Shown here: positions 5,908 to 12,993 of the stretch, in pieces | Numbering within the stretch: the stretch's first letter is position 1 | Layout: the number at the start of each line of letters is the position of its first letter | Made by a program: the position numbers and the translations under genes | Notes under the pieces: generated by a model | Databases searched by the model: none | What the model was told of the DNA's origin: nothing | The model's input: only the letters and a program-made list of their open reading frames with translations | Source of the DNA: JAAYCI01 sp047972265 | GTDB taxonomy: Bacteria > Bacillota > Clostridia > Oscillospirales > Ruminococcaceae | Reading direction: 5' to 3' | NCBI GenBank assembly: GCA_047972265.1 | Contig: JBKEAM010000142.1 | Span: forward strand, 1-19,493 | DNA: 19,493 bases

Positions 5908-7783
5908 CCTCGTTTTCTCCTGTGTTTCTTTTAGAAAGTAAAAGCAAGTGCAGCATCAACTGAGAAATATCGCTGGGAGATACCCCCGGTATACGGGCTG
6001 CCTGCCCTAGTGTTTTTGGCTGTACCCTTGCAAGCTTTTCACGCGCTTCCATACTAATCCCGGCAAGGCCGGCATATTGTAATGTCTCGGGTATTTTTTT
6101 ATTTTCTTGCTTTTTAACCTTTTGTATCTGTATATCTTGCTTGCTAATGTACCCGGCGTACCGGATCTCCGTTTGGATTCGTTCTTTCATCGGTGTGTCT
6201 ACGGCATCATTATGCCCAATCATCTTTTCAATATCCCCATAAGAGAGCTGCGGGCGTTTTAGCAAGTCTACCGCATGCGAGGGATTTTGAATAGGGGAAA
6301 GCCCCAAAGACTCTAAAACAGGGTTTGCGGTAGAGGGTGACACTGAAATTTTTTGCAAACGCAAAGTTTCTGCCTTTTTAATCTCCATTGTTTTATTAAA
6401 CAACGCCCAGCGTTCATCATCCACAAGGCCAATCTCACGACCAAGCGGGGTGAGGCGTTCATCGGCATTGTCCTGGCGCAGCACCATACGGTATTCGCTT
6501 CGGCTTGTCATCATCCGGTAAGGGTCCATTGTTCCCTTTGTAACAAGGTCATCAATCAAGGTGCCTATATAGCTTTCTTGCCGCGGAAAAGTATACTCTT
6601 CTATTTGTAACACTTTTTTTGCTGCATTTATACCTGCCACCAAGCCCTGCGCTGCGGCTTCCTCATAACCAGAAGTACCATTAAACTGTCCCGCACCATA
6701 AAGCCCCTCTATCTCTTTATACTCTAGTGTGGGCTTTAGAGCCAGCGGATCTATGCAATCATACTCAATTGCATACGCCGGGCGCATAATTTCCACATTT
6801 TCAAGCCCTTTGATAGAGCGGTACATCTCTATTTGCACGCTAAGCGGCAGGGAAGTGGACATGCCTTGCAGGTACATCTCTTTTGTATTTAGCCCACAGG
6901 GCTCTACAAATATCTGGTGGTGGTCTTTATCTGCAAAGCGTACCACCTTATCCTCTATACTGGGGCAGTAGCGCGGGCCAACTCCTTCGATGTTGCCGGA
7001 GTACATGGCAGACTTTTTGATATTATCTAAAATGATTTGGTGTGTTTTTAAATTGGTATAAGCCAAATGGCAAACAACCTGATTTTGGAGTTCTCCCGTA
7101 GTCATAAAACTAAAGGGCGTTATTTGCTCATCGCCGGGCTGTACTTTTAAAACGTTATAATCAATCGAATCTTTATGCACACGGGCAGGGGTACCTGTTT
7201 TAAACCGGCGCATTGGCAGCCCAAGCTCTTTTAACTGTAAAGCCAGGGGCTGGGCTGCAGCAATTCCATCCGGCCCAGAAGAGTAATGTACAAACCCAAT
7301 GTGCACAGTACCTGCCAAATAGGTACCCGTAGCCAATATTACAGCTTGTGCCCATATAGTATCGCCTGTTTTGGTTACAAGAGATTCTATCTTCTCATTT
7401 TTTATGTTTAAAGAACATATTTCCACTTGCAATACGCTAAGCTTATCTGTGTTTTCCAACAGCAATTTCATATAAGAATGGTATGCAGAACGATCCGTTT
7501 GCACACGCAAACTATGTACAGCAGGGCCTCTTCCTTTATTAAGCATCCGACTTTGTAAAAAGGTTGCATCGGCAGCCAAGCCCATTACACCACCCAAAGC
7601 ATCTATTTCTCGCACCAAATGCCCTTTTGCAGTGCCTCCAATGCTGGGATTACAGGGAAGATTGGCGATAGAATCTAAAGAAAGAGTAACAAGGGCTGTT
7701 TTAACCCCCAATTTAGCCGCTGCAACTGCCGCCTCTACGCCAGCGTGCCCCCCGCCCACTACAACAACATCATATTTCAACAT
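5900..7783 (-). CDS. mnmG: tRNA wobble-uridine modification enzyme MnmG (GidA)
   Basis: MnmG (627 aa, normal length) is the FAD-dependent partner of MnmE. Together they add aminomethyl or carboxymethylaminomethyl groups to C5 of U34 in tRNAs reading NNA/NNG codons. The FAD-binding GGGHAG (10-15) is at the N terminus. Other family signatures are NPSIGGTAKGH (about 45-55), GPRYCPSIEDK, GQFNGTSGYEEAAAQG and the helical C-terminal domain that contacts MnmE and tRNA. Catalytic cysteines are expected at NLPCNPS and RYCPSIE, and both are present. The start at 7783 puts VVVVGGGH at the usual distance. The nearest purine-rich sequence (GAGGG) is further upstream than usual, so initiation may be weak or coupled to mnmE, 38 bases upstream. 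Confidence 0.97.
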   Translation of the reverse strand: MLKYDVVVVGGGHAGVEAAVAAAKLGVKTALVTLSLDSIANLPCNPSIGGTAKGHLVREIDALGGVMGLAADATFLQSRMLNKGRGPAVHSLRVQTDRSAYHSYMKLLLENTDKLSVLQVEICSLNIKNEKIESLVTKTGDTIWAQAVILATGTYLAGTVHIGFVHYSSGPDGIAAAQPLALQLKELGLPMRRFKTGTPARVHKDSIDYNVLKVQPGDEQITPFSFMTTGELQNQVVCHLAYTNLKTHQIILDNIKKSAMYSGNIEGVGPRYCPSIEDKVVRFADKDHHQIFVEPCGLNTKEMYLQGMSTSLPLSVQIEMYRSIKGLENVEIMRPAYAIEYDCIDPLALKPTLEYKEIEGLYGAGQFNGTSGYEEAAAQGLVAGINAAKKVLQIEEYTFPRQESYIGTLIDDLVTKGTMDPYRMMTSRSEYRMVLRQDNADERLTPLGREIGLVDDERWALFNKTMEIKKAETLRLQKISVSPSTANPVLESLGLSPIQNPSHAVDLLKRPQLSYGDIEKMIGHNDAVDTPMKERIQTEIRYAGYISKQDIQIQKVKKQENKKIPETLQYAGLAGISMEAREKLARVQPKTLGQAARIPGVSPSDISQLMLHLLLLSKRNTGENEDD

Positions 7784-7821
7784 TTAAACCACAGCCCTCT
7801 AAAATTTCCAAGTATATATTT

Positions 7822-9189
7822 TTATTTTCCTACACAAAAATTCTCAAAAATGGCATCTATTACTTCATCCGATACATTTTCGCCCGTTAGCTTCATAAGT
7901 GCGTTTATCGCTTCTTGCACCAATATTCCTACAGCATCCATTGTCATTTCTTCCGCAATCACGTCTATGCTTTCCTGCAAAAACTGCTGCGCCTGTAAAA
8001 CGGCCGCCAACTGCCGCTCGTTTGCCAGTAGGGGAGCATTGGTATCTACTGTGCTTAAATTAACAGCTTTTAAAATGCTCTCTTTTAAAATATCATAGGC
8101 TTCTTCTTCTTTGGCGCTTAACAAAAGCACCTGGGTAAAGTAAGGAGAGAGTTTTTCTGCTTTTACCTCTACCCCTAAATCAACTTTGTTTAAAATAGCA
8201 ACAGATGGTTTCCCTGCGCACTGCTTGGCAAGCTCTATATCTTTGGCCTGTAGGGGAGAAGAAGAATCATAAACAGCCAAAATTAGGGATGCCTGCTCTA
8301 GTTCTTTTTGTGTCCTCTCAATTCCTTTTTGCTCCACAACATCTTGGGTATCATGCATACCGGCAGTGTCCGATATCCAAAATGGAATTCCATTTAACTG
8401 TATTTGCTCTTGTATAACATCGCGGGTTGTGCCAGCTATTTCGGTAACAATGGCCCTGTCTTGCCGGGACAACAGATTGAAAAGGGTAGACTTGCCCACA
8501 TTTGGGCTGCCCGCAATTACCGTTTTTACCCCGCGCTTTATTGTTATTCCATCCCTATAAGTAGATAGAAGTTGCAAAAGTACTTTATTAGCATTGCTTA
8601 AACGCTGGGCTATTTTGGGCATTTCAATATCTTCCACGCCCTCTTCGGGATAATCCATAACAGCTGCCATATGAGAAGCTAGCTGTATTAAATCATTTTT
8701 AACGGCATCTACCTTTTTATACAAATCACCATGCATGGCAGCAGAGGCCATGGCAACGCCCTGCTCGGACGTAGATGAAATAATATCCATCACGGCCTCT
8801 GCCTGAGAAAGATCCATTCTGCCATTTAAAACCGCACGCTTGGTATATTCTCCTGGTTCTGCCGGCGCAGCCCCTGCCAAAAAACAGGCGCGCAAAACAA
8901 GCTTAGAAACCTCCTCACCACCGTGGCAGCTAAATTCGACAGTATCTTCTCCTGTGTAGCTATGGGGGGCAACAAAGCAAAGCGCAATGCCATCATCTAT
9001 TATTTTATCTTGCAAATAAAAATTGCCATATACAGCTGTGTATCCCTTCATATCTGCAAGAGATTTTTTGTTGTTTGCTTTAAAGATCTTTTGGGCTATT
9101 GTAAAACAATCTGCGCCCGAAATCCTTATAACGGCAATCCCACCGGTGCCCGGGGGAGTAGCAATTGCCGCAATGGTATCGTTTTGCAT
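7822..9189 (-). CDS. mnmE: tRNA modification GTPase MnmE (TrmE)
   Basis: MnmE (455 aa with this start) is a potassium-activated GTPase that works with MnmG in tRNA U34 modification. The N-terminal tetrahydrofolate-binding domain begins DTIAAIATPPG. The G domain follows, with G1 GSPNVGKS (227-234), GTTRD (253-257), DTAG (274-277) and NKVD (334-337). The C-terminal helices end FCVGK, with the conserved C452. An in-frame ATG at 9267 would add 26 hydrophobic residues absent from the family. I chose 9189 because AAGGAG lies six bases upstream and MQNDTIAAIATPPG fits the family start. It begins a new transcription unit, as a terminator follows jag just upstream. Confidence 0.97.
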   Translation of the reverse strand: MQNDTIAAIATPPGTGGIAVIRISGADCFTIAQKIFKANNKKSLADMKGYTAVYGNFYLQDKIIDDGIALCFVAPHSYTGEDTVEFSCHGGEEVSKLVLRACFLAGAAPAEPGEYTKRAVLNGRMDLSQAEAVMDIISSTSEQGVAMASAAMHGDLYKKVDAVKNDLIQLASHMAAVMDYPEEGVEDIEMPKIAQRLSNANKVLLQLLSTYRDGITIKRGVKTVIAGSPNVGKSTLFNLLSRQDRAIVTEIAGTTRDVIQEQIQLNGIPFWISDTAGMHDTQDVVEQKGIERTQKELEQASLILAVYDSSSPLQAKDIELAKQCAGKPSVAILNKVDLGVEVKAEKLSPYFTQVLLLSAKEEEAYDILKESILKAVNLSTVDTNAPLLANERQLAAVLQAQQFLQESIDVIAEEMTMDAVGILVQEAINALMKLTGENVSDEVIDAIFENFCVGK

Positions 9190-9220
9190 TTCATTCTCCT
9201 TCTTAAAAAATAACAGTCCT

Positions 9221-9229
9221 ATTTTAGCA
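9221..9229 (-). promoter_or_regulatory. Possible extended -10 for mnmE
   Basis: On the minus strand TGCTAAAAT (hexamer TAAAAT 9221-9226) lies about 30 bases before the mnmE start, downstream of the jag terminator. No good -35 is seen at 16-18 bases, only a T-rich tract. A promoter is expected here because the terminator separates mnmE from jag. Confidence 0.4.
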
Positions 9230-9264
9230 CATGTTAAACAAAAATAAAAAACAAATTTATAGGC

Positions 9265-9300
9265 CAATAAAAAAGGAAGCAGGTTTTAACCTGCTTCCTT
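9265..9300 (-). terminator. Rho-independent terminator after jag
   Basis: A 13-bp perfect stem (AAGGAAGCAGGTT at 9273-9285 with 9288-9300) with a tiny central loop lies four bases after the jag stop. On the minus strand it continues into TTTTTTATT. It marks the end of the rpmH-to-jag unit. Confidence 0.93.
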
Positions 9301-9304
9301 AGTT

Positions 9305-10384
9305 TTACAGCTCTATTTTTCCGTACAAAGGTAAGTCTTGTCCATCTGTAATTGCTTCCCTTTGTTTTGGTACCACCGGCTGAGCATTTGCATTGCGCTC
9401 TTTGTTTGCAAACTCTCTTTCTGGGGTAGAAGTACGGGGCTTGTCCTGAAAATTCCTGCCGCGGGAGGGGCCTCTTCTGGAAGATCCACCCGGCCTTGAT
9501 CCAGAATGTCCGCCTCTGCCATCTCTCGGCTTTTTACCGCCGCCCTTGTACTCACGTTTGGCTTTCCACTCTCCGCCGTCTGTGGCAGATGGATCGGTGG
9601 ATTTTATCACCACCTGGCGCTCTGTGTCCGCTCCGGTAGATTCACTTTCCAGCCCGTCAATCTCACTAATAGTGGTATGCACAATCAAGCGTTCGTATGC
9701 ATTCATTGGCTGTAAAGTTCTGTGGCGGTTGTTTTTCAGTACATCCTTTGCAACCTGGCGCGCAAGTTCTGTCAGCTCTGCTTCTCGGCGGTTGCGGTAT
9801 CCCTCAACATCCAGCCTTAAGCGTACAAACTCAGGATCTTTTTTATCAATTCCCTTGTTTACAGCGCGCTCTGTAAGATAGCTGAGAGCCTGAATTGTAT
9901 CGCCGCGAATTTCTAAGTACTGAGAAACCGTATCGCTCTCAATTCTCAACAAGGTAGAGTCCCCTTGTTTAAAAGCATGAATTTGATGCTGCTCTACACC
10001 GGCTGCATCCAATATTCCGGATACATACGAAACCGCACGGGAAACGCCCGAGTTTGGAGCAACCTCTATAGGCTCTTCTGGCTCTGTAAAAAAGGATGTT
10101 GCTTTTGGGGCCGCTTCTGCTTGCACTACATCTTTTTTCTTTTGCTCTGGCAGTTCCTGCTTTTCGGCAGGCACTTTCTTTTCAACAACAGGCTTTTCCG
10201 CCGCCACTTCGTGCTCAACATCATCCGCAGATACCCGAACTTTTGCCGGCACAGATTTAAACAGCCGCTTAACAGGCAAATCCAGTATTTCTACACTCAC
10301 ATCATCACGGCTAAGGCCCAGCTCTTGGCAGCCCTTTTCAACGGCTTCTTCTACAGTTTTACCGGTAGAAATAACCTCTCTCAT
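9305..10384 (-). CDS. jag: RNA-binding protein Jag (KhpB), with RG-rich tail
   Basis: Jag/KhpB (359 aa) is an RNA-binding protein usually encoded next to yidC; in streptococci it works with KhpA in cell elongation and division. The Jag_N domain covers about 1-52 (REVISTGKTVEEAVEKGCQ). A low-complexity charged linker follows (about 55-108), then a KH-type domain (about 113-185) and an R3H domain (about 215-262) with R232 and H236 in ERLIVH. The usual GXXG of the KH domain is degenerate: the position of the first glycine is E158 (E-I-R-G). About 97 residues follow the R3H domain, rich in Arg, Gly and Ser (275-310) and ending LPLYGKIEL. This tail is longer than in the Bacillus protein and is probably disordered. 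ATG has AAAGGGGG upstream. It lies 55 bases after yidC. Confidence 0.93.
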   Translation of the reverse strand: MREVISTGKTVEEAVEKGCQELGLSRDDVSVEILDLPVKRLFKSVPAKVRVSADDVEHEVAAEKPVVEKKVPAEKQELPEQKKKDVVQAEAAPKATSFFTEPEEPIEVAPNSGVSRAVSYVSGILDAAGVEQHQIHAFKQGDSTLLRIESDTVSQYLEIRGDTIQALSYLTERAVNKGIDKKDPEFVRLRLDVEGYRNRREAELTELARQVAKDVLKNNRHRTLQPMNAYERLIVHTTISEIDGLESESTGADTERQVVIKSTDPSATDGGEWKAKREYKGGGKKPRDGRGGHSGSRPGGSSRRGPSRGRNFQDKPRTSTPEREFANKERNANAQPVVPKQREAITDGQDLPLYGKIEL

Positions 10385-10439
10385 GGATTGGTCCCCCTTT
10401 CACAAATCGATAAAACACATAGCCAACCAAAAATGTTTT

Positions 10440-11624
10440 TTATTCTTTGTCGGCTTCTTTAGCATCTTTGTCTGCATCGTCGGCACTTACTTCTTCTGCG
10501 TCTACCTCTATGGGTTCATCTGCCGCAGGGGAGGATGCCTTTTTTTCTTCTTCCAAATACTTTTCGGCATCTATCTCGCGTGCCTTTGCCAAACGGATAC
10601 GGGCAAGCTCTGCATCAGAGAGTTCTTTGGTTACAACATTGCCCTTATCATCTTTAACAGTAATTTTCTTTTTGGCTTTTTTGGCCTTTTTGCGCTCTTC
10701 AATTTCCTGCATAATCTCTGTTTTTATCTTTTCGGGATCATACATCTTTCTTAGTACCAATTGCTGTATGGTTTGCACCACGTTAGAGATAGTGTAGTAA
10801 AGCGAGAAGCCTACCGGTACAGTAAAGGCAAACCAACCAAACATAACGCTCATAACCACTGTCATTACCAACATGCTGGTTTGCCCCTGCTGCTGGCCGC
10901 TGGTTTTCATAACAATAAACTGAGAAGCCAACATCGTAACGATAGACAGGATGGGCATGATAAGATATTTATTAAAAGCAAATGTTGGGCTTACAGAAAG
11001 GTCTAGGCGAAGGAAGTCGAACTTAAAGTCGTTTACTTTTTGAATGGTTTCTTCGCTGATGGCAACGTGTGTTTTTACTTCGTTTCCGTCTGCATCGGTG
11101 GTGGTTATCTCGGCGCCTTCTTTAAACCATTCCGATTTTTCAGAATCTTTAAATGCACCAATCAAAAGCGATTCTTTGGTATAGCCCTGTTTTGCAATGC
11201 CAGAATCGGGATCATATACTTCGTAAATTGCCGATGCATTGCTAATTTCTTCGGCGGTAACATTTAACATATACTGCATAGGTGCCTGGATAACGGCGAT
11301 GATACCAAACAGCACAATCATGTTAACTGCCATTGGCAGGCAACCTGCTGTCATTTTAAGGTTATTTTCTTCCTGAAACTTCATAACCTCTTCGTTTGCA
11401 CGCTTTTGGTCTTTTGCCCATTTGCTTTGTATCTCTTTAATCATGGGCTGAAAAGCCGCCATACGTACCTGGCTCTTTTGCTGCTTAATAGAAAGCGGGA
11501 ACATCAAAAGCCTTACAAGAATTGTAAAAAGGATAATTGTAATACCGTAGTTTCCCACCAAGTTGTAAATAAATTGCATTACAAACCCAAGAGGGCCAGC
11601 CAAAAAACCAAACATATTGCTCAT
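10440..11624 (-). CDS. yidC: Membrane protein insertase YidC (Oxa1/SpoIIIJ family)
   Basis: YidC (394 aa) inserts and folds membrane proteins, alone or with SecYEG. Five hydrophobic segments can be seen at about 12-42, 95-115, 218-240, 250-268 and 269-290. The conserved hydrophilic-groove arginine is R38 (TILVRLLMFP). A charged cytoplasmic hairpin (about 45-92) follows segment 1. There is no lipoprotein signal or extra N-terminal helix, unlike Bacillus SpoIIIJ. Between segments 2 and 3 is an acidic, probably external stretch of about 95 residues (119-212), much longer than in Bacillus. The C-terminal tail (about 295-394) is first lysine-rich (KKAKKAKKK), then strongly acidic. ATG is preceded by AGGAAG. 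It sits between yidD and jag, as in many Firmicutes. Confidence 0.95.
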   Translation of the reverse strand: MSNMFGFLAGPLGFVMQFIYNLVGNYGITIILFTILVRLLMFPLSIKQQKSQVRMAAFQPMIKEIQSKWAKDQKRANEEVMKFQEENNLKMTAGCLPMAVNMIVLFGIIAVIQAPMQYMLNVTAEEISNASAIYEVYDPDSGIAKQGYTKESLLIGAFKDSEKSEWFKEGAEITTTDADGNEVKTHVAISEETIQKVNDFKFDFLRLDLSVSPTFAFNKYLIMPILSIVTMLASQFIVMKTSGQQQGQTSMLVMTVVMSVMFGWFAFTVPVGFSLYYTISNVVQTIQQLVLRKMYDPEKIKTEIMQEIEERKKAKKAKKKITVKDDKGNVVTKELSDAELARIRLAKAREIDAEKYLEEEKKASSPAADEPIEVDAEEVSADDADKDAKEADKE

Positions 11625-11712
11625 GCATTCTTCCTATCTGCCACCTGTGCGCCCGGCGGCCTTGTAATTAATTTTAACATTGGCTTGCACAATATATGGG
11701 GCCAATGCAAAG

Positions 11713-11988
11713 CTACTTATGTTTTTTGCCAGATTTTTCCCGCCAAAGCTTCCGTTCTTCATTCTTCCAAAAACCTTTAAGTGGGGGAGGATCGTATCCG
11801 ACTTTTCCAAAAGGATTGCAACGTAATAGCCGCCAGGCCGAAAGGGCAATCCCTTTTATAACACCATGAATTTCGATCGACTGCATCGCATACTCCGAGC
11901 AAGTAGGCGTAAAACGGCAGTTGTCTCCCAAATGTGGGGATATGTATTTTTTATACCCTCTCAAAAGCCATAACAAAAACCGTTTCAT
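11713..11988 (-). CDS. yidD: Membrane protein insertion efficiency factor YidD
   Basis: YidD (91 aa) is a small membrane-associated protein that helps YidC-dependent insertion. It shows an amphipathic N terminus (MKRFLLWLLRGYKKYISP) and the family signature CRFTPTCSEYA (24-34), with the later RCNPF and YDPPP. ATG lies 12 bases after the rnpA stop, with AAGGA overlapping that stop region, so the two are translationally close. It is followed by yidC after 88 bases. Confidence 0.95.
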   Translation of the reverse strand: MKRFLLWLLRGYKKYISPHLGDNCRFTPTCSEYAMQSIEIHGVIKGIALSAWRLLRCNPFGKVGYDPPPLKGFWKNEERKLWREKSGKKHK

Positions 11989-12000
11989 AATTTCCTTATT

Positions 12001-12339
12001 TTACAAAATAGAAATATTCTCTTTTTCAAAAATCTTTACCATTGTACTAGCCAATTGTGTCGATTTTAGGGAAGAAGTTCTTACCCGGCCCACCAAAACA
12101 ATATCATAGGGGCCAATTCCATTTGGTGCTGCCATAAGCAACCCGTTTTTCATAATACGGCGGGCTCTGTTGCGTTTTACCGCATTACCCACTTTTTTAC
12201 TGCAGGTAAAACCAACCCTTGTTTTGCCGGTATTGTTTTTTCTTACATAAACCACAAGATAGGGATGTATAACGCTTATTCCCTTACGATAGGTGCGCTG
12301 AAAATCTGAATTATATACCAAAGACGTATAAGGCTGCAT
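12001..12339 (-). CDS. rnpA: Ribonuclease P protein component
   Basis: RnpA (112 aa) binds the catalytic RNase P RNA and pre-tRNA leaders, allowing 5' maturation of tRNAs. The N-terminal SDFQRTYRKG (11-20) and the central RNR signature GFTCSKKVGNAVKRNRARR (43-61) are clear. The start is ATG at 12337-12339 with GGGGGA only about three to four bases upstream, closer than usual, so initiation may be inefficient. A terminator hairpin ends 31 bases upstream with no room for a promoter, so expression seems to depend on read-through from rpmH. The product acts on tRNAs such as those at 1526-1793. Confidence 0.96.
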   Translation of the reverse strand: MQPYTSLVYNSDFQRTYRKGISVIHPYLVVYVRKNNTGKTRVGFTCSKKVGNAVKRNRARRIMKNGLLMAAPNGIGPYDIVLVGRVRTSSLKSTQLASTMVKIFEKENISIL

Positions 12340-12360
12340 ATTTCCCCCAAAACAAAACCA

Positions 12361-12400
12361 GATAAAGCAAAAAGAAGCCTCGCATTTGCGAGGCTTCTTT
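12361..12400 (-). terminator. Terminator or attenuator between rpmH and rnpA
   Basis: A 14-bp perfect stem (12371-12384 with 12387-12400) is followed on the minus strand by TTTTTGCTTT. It lies 89 bases after the rpmH stop and just before rnpA. As no promoter is seen between it and rnpA, it probably lowers, rather than fully blocks, transcription into rnpA-yidD-yidC-jag. Confidence 0.85.
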
Positions 12401-12402
12401 AC

Positions 12403-12489
12403 AAATGGAACCTAATCCATTTCCGGCACTATGTTGCCCTCTCTCCTGACGGAAAGAAACCAGCACACAAGGCCATAACACCGTCGCAA
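12403..12489 (-). promoter_or_regulatory. Candidate structured leader controlling rnpA
   Basis: In transcript sense this stretch contains UUUCC (plus 12420-12424 and 12451-12455 arms) closing a domain with inner GGCA/UGCC pairing (12425-12428 with 12435-12438), then a 7-bp hairpin (12403-12409 with 12416-12422). It also holds GGTTTCTTT (plus 12453-12461), which can pair over 9 bases (one G-U) with AAAGAAGCC, the 5' arm of the terminator (plus 12392-12400). That would be an antiterminator. The pairings are visible; a role in attenuation is inference. I do not recognise a known riboswitch class. Confidence 0.4.
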
Positions 12490-12627
12490 TTATACAGTTG
12501 TTAATTTTGCACGGCCTTTGCTGCGGCGGGCTTTTATAACTTTACGCCCCCCCCGCGTCCTCATACGGCTGAGAAAACCATGTTCACGAGTTCTCTGCCG
12601 CTTCTTAGGCTGATAGGTTCTTTTCAT
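12490..12627 (-). CDS. rpmH: 50S ribosomal protein L34
   Basis: L34 is a very basic small protein of the large ribosomal subunit. The 45 residues begin MKRTYQPKKRQRTREHGF and continue to GRKVIKARRSKGRAKL, the full family signature. ATG at 12625-12627 has GGAGGG about eight bases upstream. A run of eight G (plus-strand C8, 12547-12554) encodes the RGG region, where relatives often have other small residues; the frame is intact. It is the first gene of the leftward unit, from a strong promoter, divergent from dnaA. Confidence 0.98.
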   Translation of the reverse strand: MKRTYQPKKRQRTREHGFLSRMRTRGGRKVIKARRSKGRAKLTTV

Positions 12628-12649
12628 CAATATCCCTCCATATCTTACA

Positions 12650-12662
12650 CCCGCGGCGCGGG
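12650..12662 (-). other. GC-rich hairpin in the rpmH leader
   Basis: CCCGC (12650-12654) and GCGGG (12658-12662) form a 5-bp GC-only stem with a 3-base loop, 22 bases upstream of the rpmH start in an otherwise AT-rich leader. It is close to the ribosome site and could tune translation. Function is inferred only from position. Confidence 0.35.
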
Positions 12663-12713
12663 GATGTTAACATCATTTTTATCATAGACAAACCTCTAAC
12701 CCTACGAAAAACC

Positions 12714-12743
12714 AGTATACAGGAACTTTGTTTTGTTTGTCAA
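12714..12743 (-). promoter_or_regulatory. Strong sigma-A promoter of rpmH
   Basis: On the minus strand TTGACA (12738-12743) is a perfect -35, with TATACT (12714-12719) as -10 after an 18-base spacer. The start of transcription should be near 12707, giving an 80-base leader before rpmH. Confidence 0.88.
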
Positions 12744-12827
12744 CTTATTTTACATTGTTTAGCAAAAACCGTAAATATCTTTTTTTGTATATATATCGTA
12801 TATAATACTATTAATAATAGGGAAGCA

Positions 12828-12856
12828 TTGCCTTGGTTTTTGATTTATGGTATAAT
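12828..12856 (+). promoter_or_regulatory. Promoter of dnaA
   Basis: TTGCCT (12828-12833) and a perfect TATAAT (12851-12856), with an extended TG at 12848-12849, are 17 bases apart. Transcription should start near 12863, leaving a leader of about 130 bases before the dnaA start. A 13-bp palindrome CTATTAATAATAG (12808-12820) sits immediately upstream, a possible regulator site. No consensus DnaA box is seen around it, so DnaA autoregulation through a standard box is not evident. Confidence 0.8.
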
Positions 12857-12865
12857 TACAGCAGT

Positions 12866-12965
12866 CGTAAATGCTTATTCTTATGGCATTTACGTGTTTT
12901 TATTGCATAAAAAGGATGTTTTTATTTTTTTCGCTTTTTGTTATTAAAAAAATAAAAGCATCCTT
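12866..12965 (+). promoter_or_regulatory. dnaA leader with two inverted repeats
   Basis: The leader has a 9-bp hairpin (CGTAAATGC at 12866-12874 with 12886-12894) followed by a T-rich stretch, then a 20-bp inverted repeat (12912-12931 with 12946-12965; one G-U in RNA, 14-base loop). The second ends 15 bases before the dnaA ribosome site (GGGGTG, 12981-12986). The first resembles a weak terminator. They could control dnaA expression or belong to the origin; the sequence shows only the symmetry. Confidence 0.55.
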
Positions 12966-12993
12966 ATATTACTGGTGTATGGGGTGTCTTTTA

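Noticed and set aside
9190..9267. Upstream in-frame start adding 26 residues to MnmE
   Set aside because: The extra residues are hydrophobic and not in the family; a good ribosome site lies just before the ATG at 9189.
12429..12476. 15-codon minus-strand open frame (MALCAGFFPSGERAT) as a leader peptide for rnpA
   Set aside because: No Shine-Dalgarno and no run of control codons; RNA structure explains the region better.
12871..12993. In-frame extension of dnaA by 41 codons
   Set aside because: It lies in the structured leader, starts about eight bases from the predicted transcript start, has no ribosome site and does not resemble DnaA.
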